From positions 34,026,001 to 34,090,000 of the forward strand of contig NC_091663.1 in the NCBI RefSeq assembly GCF_042453785.1: 64,000 nucleotides of DNA. The letters are read 5' to 3'. The DNA comes from Malus domestica (Eukaryota; Streptophyta; Magnoliopsida; Rosales; Rosaceae). Of this stretch, positions 58,184 through 64,000 are shown in pieces (position 1 is the first letter of the stretch; every line of letters starts with the position of its first letter). A model generated the notes under the pieces. The model did not search any database. It saw only the letters and a program-made list of their open reading frames with translations, and was not told the DNA's origin. A program made the position numbers and the translations under genes.

Positions 58184-60349
58184 ATGCCAACAATACTCAA
58201 AACCAGCTTTTTCCTTAAGCACTTTTCCAACTGTAGCGTTTCGCGTTGTAAGATCCACTGCTCATATCTGTCCACTCAAGCTTGTTCAAAACCCCAAAGC
58301 GTGTCCAAAAGCAGAAAAGCCAGCAGCTTTCTTGTTTACTGTAATTCCCAGATCACCCAAAACGGAAGAAATGGTGATATCAAACAAGCCGAATCAATAT
58401 TCAATCGCATGCCCGAGAAAAACACTATTTCCTGGACTGCTATGCTCACTGCATATGCCGAAAATGGCCAAACTTCCAAAGCACGTAAACTGTTCGATGA
58501 AATTCCCCAACGAAACATAGCATCGTATAATGCGATGATCACGGCTTATATTAGAAATAAGTATATGGTAGGTGAAGCTTTTGAGTTGTTTTCTGGGATG
58601 CCGGAGCGCAATGAGGTGTCTTATAGTGCCATGATCACGGGTTTTGTAAAGGCGGGGATGTTTGACAAGGCTGAGAAGCTTTACTGTGAAATGCCAGTTA
58701 GGTGGCGGGAACCAGTTTGTTCAAATGTTTTGATAAATGGGTATTTGAAGGTTGGAAGAACTGAAGACGCAGTTCGAGTTTTTGAGGGTATGATAAATAG
58801 CAATGTGGTTTCTCAGAGCTGTATGGTTGATGGGTATTGCAAAATGGGAAGGATTATTGATGCTAGAAATTTGTTTGATCAGATGCTGGAGAGGAATGTG
58901 GTTACTTGGACAGCACTGATTGATGGCTATATGAAGATGGGAATTTTTGAAGCCGGGTTTGAATTGTTCTTGGATATGAGTAGGGAAGGGCTAGTGAAGG
59001 TCAATAGCACTACAATGGCTGTACTGTTTGAAGCTTGTGGCAGCTTTGATAGATATCGAGAAGGGATTCAGATGCACGGGTTAGTTTCTCGTAAGGGGTT
59101 TGACTATGATGTCTTTTTAGGAAATTCTGTTATCATTATGTATTGTAGATTTGGATGTATGGATGAAGCTTCTAAGGTATTTAATATGATGAACAAGAAA
59201 GATGTAGTTTCCTGGAATTCCTTAATTGCGGGTTATGTTCAATGTGCTGAAACTGAAGAAGCTTTTAGATTGTTTGAGGTGATGCCTGCAAAGGATATAT
59301 TCTCGTGGACGACCATGTTATCGGGATTCTCCTGCAAAGGGATGACTGAGAAAGCCATGGAGTTGTTCAAAATGATGCCTGAGAAGGATGATGTTGCTTG
59401 GACTGCCGTAATTTCGGGTTTTGTAAATAATGGGCAATATGAAGAGGCTCTCATTTGGTTTATTCAGATGCGTCGAGAGGAAATCAGGATCAATCCCCTT
59501 ACTTTGAGCAGTGCACTCAGTGCTTCTGCCAGTTTGGCCAGTATAAACGAGGGGATGCAGATCCATGCTCTTTCATTTAAGATGGATATGGAGTTTGAAT
59601 TATCCGTTCAAAATTCTCTGGTCTCTATGTATTCAAAGTGCGGGAACACTGTTGATGCCAATCATATCTTCAGAAGTATCACTTCGCCCAATACTGTTTC
59701 ATTCAACTCATTGATTACAGGGTTTGCGCAAAATGGGTTTGGGAAAGAAGCTCTTAACTTATTTCGGAGCATGCAGAATGAAGATTGCGAGCCAAACCAA
59801 ATCACCTTTCTGGGTGTTCTTTCAGCCTGCGTCCACGTGGGACTAGTAGAAGAAGGATGGCAGTATTTTAATTCGATGAAATTGGAACACAATATAGAAC
59901 CAGGACCGGATCACTACGCTTGCATGGTTGATCTCCTTGGTCGAGCTGGTTTGCTACATGAAGCTGTCGATTTGATTCATTCAATGCCGTTTGAGCCCCA
60001 TACCGGGGTTTGGGGAGCTCTTCTTAGTGCTAGCAGGACTCATTTATGTCTTGATCTTGCACAGCTTGCAACTCGAAAGCTAATCAGATTGGAGCCTGAT
60101 GACGCGACCCCTTATGTGATCTTGTCTAATTTATATTCTACTTTAGGGAAAATGAAGGATGGAAACCAAGTGATGATGACCAAAAAATCAAGGGGGATAA
60201 GGAAGAGTCCAGGCTGCAGCTGGATTACAGTGAAGGACAAGGTTCATTTGTTTCTTGCAGGAGATCAATCCCATTTGGACTCGCAAGCAATTAAAGGATT
60301 ACTCTCGATCATATCAATGGAAATGGGACAGCTACATTTTTATAGATGA
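58184..60349 (+). CDS. Pentatricopeptide repeat protein, PLS/E type (721 aa, intronless)
   Basis: The first ATG of the long frame is at 58184 (MPTILKTSFFLKHFSN), followed by a Ser/Arg-rich, acid-poor leader typical of mitochondrial or plastid targeting. About residues 45-620 are tandem PPR motifs of 31-36 residues, many with the P/L/S pattern (NTISWTAMLTAYAENGQTSK, NVVTWTALIDGYMKMG, DVVSWNSLIAGYVQC). The C-terminus has an E-type extension (EPGPDHYACMVDLLGRAGLL, GVWGALLSA, LEPDDATPYVILSNLYS, PGCSWI). No DYW deaminase domain follows. Proteins of this class bind specific organelle RNAs and commonly act in C-to-U editing. From memory it resembles Arabidopsis At1g53600. The target RNA is unknown. 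Confidence 0.93.
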   Translation: MPTILKTSFFLKHFSNCSVSRCKIHCSYLSTQACSKPQSVSKSRKASSFLVYCNSQITQNGRNGDIKQAESIFNRMPEKNTISWTAMLTAYAENGQTSKARKLFDEIPQRNIASYNAMITAYIRNKYMVGEAFELFSGMPERNEVSYSAMITGFVKAGMFDKAEKLYCEMPVRWREPVCSNVLINGYLKVGRTEDAVRVFEGMINSNVVSQSCMVDGYCKMGRIIDARNLFDQMLERNVVTWTALIDGYMKMGIFEAGFELFLDMSREGLVKVNSTTMAVLFEACGSFDRYREGIQMHGLVSRKGFDYDVFLGNSVIIMYCRFGCMDEASKVFNMMNKKDVVSWNSLIAGYVQCAETEEAFRLFEVMPAKDIFSWTTMLSGFSCKGMTEKAMELFKMMPEKDDVAWTAVISGFVNNGQYEEALIWFIQMRREEIRINPLTLSSALSASASLASINEGMQIHALSFKMDMEFELSVQNSLVSMYSKCGNTVDANHIFRSITSPNTVSFNSLITGFAQNGFGKEALNLFRSMQNEDCEPNQITFLGVLSACVHVGLVEEGWQYFNSMKLEHNIEPGPDHYACMVDLLGRAGLLHEAVDLIHSMPFEPHTGVWGALLSASRTHLCLDLAQLATRKLIRLEPDDATPYVILSNLYSTLGKMKDGNQVMMTKKSRGIRKSPGCSWITVKDKVHLFLAGDQSHLDSQAIKGLLSIISMEMGQLHFYR

Positions 60350-60790
60350 TAATTCTTTGAAATTTTTTATGTATTCGTCTTCTCAATCATCAAGGTTTTG
60401 GGATCCTTCCGCTGTTATGTACTTAAGTATTTATACTACACCATTGTTCGTCGGAGATTTGAGTAGAAGCTGTTGTTTATTTGCCTAAACTTGGTTTGGT
60501 GAGGGATACTCTGGTATGGTTTTTCGCCAATATATCTCTGAAAGAAGTGAACTGTTGGGTTCTCACGCAAACAGATTAATACTTCATGCAGTCCTGCTGG
60601 AAGAGTTAATTGGTAAAAATGCTTGGACTGTCATGCACTCCTGCTAGAAGAGTTCATTGGTAAAAAAAGGCCATCAGTTTCATTCAATATTTTACCCTAA
60701 TGGAAAAGCAATGTTAGCAATAGATCCTCACCCAAAAAAACAAAAACAAAAAAACAAAAAAAAAAGGTTTTATTTTTATGAAGGAAAGAA
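60350..60790. other. 3' flank of the PPR gene
   Basis: It includes a short repeated phrase (CTGCTGGAAGAGTTAATTGGTAAAAA / CTGCTAGAAGAGTTCATTGGTAAAAA, split by about 20 bp, near 60594 and 60642) and an A-rich run near 60735-60765. No gene. Confidence 0.5.
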
Positions 60791-60951
60791 GCTATTTCAC
60801 TTAATTAACCCCTTTTATTATTTTTCTCAATGAGGAGTAGACCTGATTTTCTGTCAGATCGGATAAGAAAAGTTGTTTCACTTAATTATTTCCTTTTATT
60901 CTTTTTCTCAATGAGGAGTAAGTTTGATTTTCTGTCGGATCAGATCAGAAA
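60791..60951. repeat. About 80-bp tandem duplication
   Basis: The unit TTTCACTTAATTA...CTCAATGAGGAGTA...TTTTCTGTC.GATC occurs twice (60791-60870 and 60871-60951) with a few mismatches. Confidence 0.8.
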
Positions 60952-61725
60952 TACATGTTTTCAATTCCAATCCAAAAAGTTTCGGAAATCCAATTTCGGA
61001 ATAGGGATTTTGGAATTTCATAGACTCATGCCAAATTCGATATTTCAGAAATCGGATTATTTCATAATTTCAACATTATGGGAGTTGTATGACTTACCAA
61101 GATAAAAAAAATATATATATATATATATGTCATCTCCATAGCTCTCTACATAATATAAAATTTTATAGTTATCAAATTCTCATTTTTTTGTAATATATTC
61201 AAGGGAGTTGTAATTGAAGAAATAGTTACATATTAGAGTACCTTGTATTACAAATCCAAAGTCAATAAGTACATAATTAACTGTGTAATTTCAGATCGGA
61301 ATATTAAATACATTCCAATTCTTATCCATTTTTTTCAATTTTTTTTGGATTTCGGATTTGAATCAGACGGAATATTTGGGAAAATTTCAGCTTGGAGTCG
61401 GTTGGAATCGCATATATATTCCTATCCAAGTTGCAGGCCTAATGAGGAAGGATACTAAAAATGAGCCCAAGCGTGAGAGATTTTCTTATGCAACAAAGAT
61501 TTAGATCTAATGGCCTCACCACGCAAAACTGTTTGTTGTGTTCAGTAGGTGCATTGCTCGTCTAATTAGATTGATGCACAGAGGGGGCTTTTCAATTTTT
61601 ATGCGGTGCTTTTGGTGGTTTAATCTGTCGTCTGTCACTTGTTCTTTTAGCCTTGTGCATATTAAGGAATGCTTCACCAGTTATGTACTGGTGTGGAGTT
61701 TCATCGTCCACAACTGCAGCTAACC
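60952..61725. other. Intergenic region before copia copy 2
   Basis: It contains a (TA)n tract at 61110-61130. No supported gene. TAACC immediately before 61726 is a candidate target duplication whose partner lies outside the window. Confidence 0.5.
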
Positions 61726-62096
61726 TGTTTGTGTTTGATATTTCTGATTAGCAAAAGAGAAGGAGAGAAGATGAATGCACATAGACGATGAGAAAAGAAT
61801 GGTTGCTCTTCCTCTCTGCAAAATTCACAGAGGGATATTCTATTTCATTAATGCTTTTCTCACTCTCTCACATAACGTGTAGGGAGAGATATTACAGCTA
61901 ATAAGAGCTGAGCTGGATCAATACATCAGAAAAATTGATCTCAGCCATTCCTTACCTAACAACTAGGATCATCACACATGGCACTCATGGCCTTACATCT
62001 TTTGACTTTACACTTGGTAGATATGCTCAAGTGAATACACAAATAAACTCATCTTATTTCACTAATACTAATCAGCTATAGACTTATAATTCAACA
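61726..62096 (-). repeat. Copia copy 2, 3' LTR (371 bp)
   Basis: It has the same length and termini (TGTTGAATTATA... on the minus strand) as the copy 1 LTRs, with more divergence near 61740-61800. Confidence 0.93.
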
Positions 62097-63933
62097 CTCC
62101 CCTTTAAGTCTTGAGCTGATTTTACTCCGAGCATATTTCTAAGATAGTTGAACCGATCCTTAGCCAAAGGTTTTGTGAAAATATCTGCTAACTGCTCTTC
62201 AGTGGGACAGTACACCAAATCAATGATTCCTTCCTGTAGTGCATCTTTAATGAAGTGATACCTTCTATCTATGTGTTTAGTCTTCTGGTGAAACACAGAA
62301 TTCTTGGTGATTGCAATTGCAGAGGTGTTGTCACACTGCAATGGAGTTGCTTCAGTTTGAAGTTCTCCAAAATCTTCCAATACAAATCTGAGCCAGATTG
62401 CTTGTGCAGTGGCATTTGATGCACTTATGTAATCTGCTTATGCAGTGGATAATGCCACGCAACTTTTTTTAACTGAAGCCCAAGAAAAAACTCCACTTCC
62501 AAAAGAAAATGCATAACCGGATGTACTTTTGCTATCATCTGGTGATCCACCCCAGTCACTGTCGCAATAGCCAATCAACATTGCCTTCTTGCCTTTTGTA
62601 TACTCCAAACCATAGTCTAGAGTCCCCTTGATGTATTTGAGCACACGTTTGGCAGTTCCAAAATGCTTGCTAGTAGGACAATGCATAAATCTAGCAAGTA
62701 GACTAGATGCATACATAATGTCCGGCCTAGTAGCTGTAACATATAGAAGACTCCCCACAATGCTTCTGTATAATTCTTCACTTACTGCTCCACTTCCATC
62801 ATCTTTGGTTTATTTCTCAGTCGCCACAAGTGGTGTGATCACATATTTGCACTCATTTAGACCGAACTTGTTTGGTAAAGAACTTGCATATTTTTTTTGG
62901 TGAATGAAAATGCTAAAGTTGGTCTGAATTATCCCCATTCCAAGAAAATGATGGAGAAGACCCAAATCTGTCATTTCATATTTTCTTTTCATGTCTTCTT
63001 TGAATTCTTAAAGCATCTGTCTATTACTACCAGTATAGACTATGTCATCCACGTAGATAGAAACAATCAGAATGTCTTGCCCCCCTTGCTTTGGTGTACA
63101 ATGTTGGTTCACTCAAACTTTTCTCAAAACCACACTGAAAGAAGTATGTATCAATTTCTCCATACCAGGCCCTTGGAGCCTGTTTTAACCCGTACAGAGC
63201 TTTATGCAGTTTGTAGACTTTATCTTCCTTTCCCTTGACTACATATCCTTCGGGCTGATCTACATAAACTTCTTCTTCCAATACACCATTCAGAAATGTT
63301 GATTTTACATCAAGCTGATACAATTTTCAGCTCTTATGTGCTGTCAAAGCTACAAGTGTCCTGATAGTATCCAATCTAGCCACTGGAGCATAAGTTTCAT
63401 TGTAGTCTAGCCCTGGTTTTTTAGCATAACCCTTTGCAACTAGCCTAGCTTTGTTTTTTTAAAACTAAACCATCAAGATTTAACTTGGTTTTGTAGACCC
63501 ATTTAACTCCAATAACCGGCTTTTCTGTTGGTCTATCCACAAGCTTCCAGGTGCCATTCTTCTCAATCATGGCTAATTCATCTTTCATTGCCTTTAACCA
63601 TGATTCATCTTGAGCTGCATCTGCATATCTTTCTGGTTCCAGAATGCATGAGTTGCATTGGGCAAGAACATCATTCAAATTTCTCCATTTCAGAGGTGAG
63701 TGATCATAAGTCTCTAAAATCTTTGCAGATTCAGGGGTACAGATTTCTTGTTCTTCTGTATAAGAGGGAAAACTAGAACTGAGGGAGCTTTCTTCAGTTT
63801 CACTCAACTCATATGAATTCACACCAACTACATTTTCAGGTTGATCCTGAATGTAAGTTGCAGCAACTGAATTTTGTGAATTTTCTTTCCAATTCCAAGT
63901 CATAGATTTATCAAAAACTACATCTCTTGACAA
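62084..63933 (-). pseudogene. Copia copy 2 pol, broken
   Basis: Segments with RNase H motifs (GYCDSDWGG, STAEAEY-like region interrupted near 62438), reverse transcriptase ([25 protein letters not shown]) and the region before reverse transcriptase ([20 protein letters not shown]) occur in different frames, so the coding sequence has several frameshifts. The upstream part is outside the window. Confidence 0.9.
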
Positions 63934-64000
63934 GATTAGGTTCTTAGTGCGTGAATCAAATATTCTGTATCATTTCTCACATGTAGCATATCCCACAAAC

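Larger units (their letters stand above)
61726..64000 (-). mobile_element. Ty1-copia retrotransposon, copy 2 (cut by window end)
   Basis: A 371-bp LTR (61726-62096) matches the LTRs of copy 1 in reverse orientation and is preceded on the minus strand by AAAGGGGAG. Going leftwards from the window end, the minus strand reads the C-terminal integrase/spacer region (63933-63445), reverse transcriptase (63323-62810) and RNase H (62758-62084). All are nearly the same as copy 1 but are broken into several frames. The 5' part lies beyond 64000. Confidence 0.93.

Overview
This is plant nuclear DNA. Genes are spliced with GT-AG introns, LTR retrotransposons and small DNA transposons are abundant, and there are two plant-specific regulator families, a pentatricopeptide repeat (PPR) gene and a nuclear insertion of plastid DNA. 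Gene content and repeat families suggest a member of the Rosaceae, probably the apple/pear tribe. That placement is from memory and was not checked by a search.

Region 1 (1-46.5 kb) is a degenerate tandem array of about five blocks (starting near 1, 9911, 19388, 30175 and 34916). A full block holds a decayed NAC exon-2 fragment, a two-exon NAC-domain gene on the minus strand, an AT-rich spacer and the promoter/5' leader of an F-box gene. Four NAC copies are open (303, 331, 303 and 303 aa) and one is broken. Only the last block keeps a complete F-box/FBD gene (44130-45950). The array is dissected by insertions whose target-site duplications (TSDs) and empty sites can be read by comparing blocks: a CACTA element carrying a CCT8-like exon, a hAT-like element, three LARD-type non-autonomous LTR elements, a solo LTR and a decayed Ty1-copia element.

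The most notable content is the LARD family (13723-17173, 20787-24834, 26051-30024). The three copies share about 360-bp LTRs, a tRNA-Asp-like primer site, tandem minisatellites and repeated promoter-like modules, and encode no gag or pol. Between leader and repeats each carries different host-gene fragments: TBCCD1-like, subtilase and GCR1-like in copy A; HIRA in copy B; a D27-like piece in copy C. Two joins (HIRA exon to exon, TBCCD1 to subtilase in frame) look like capture from RNA.

Region 2 (46.5-58 kb) holds two paralogous intronless genes of unknown function (46805-47374, 52530-53102), a 2.1-kb foldback-like inverted repeat (49.68-51.78 kb), a mosaic plastid-DNA insertion (about 54.0-55.3 kb, with ndhD and psbB pieces), a MITE-like repeat and a TRIM-like element. 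Region 3 (58-64 kb) holds an intact 721-aa PPR gene and a second copy of the same copia family, in opposite orientation and cut by the window end.
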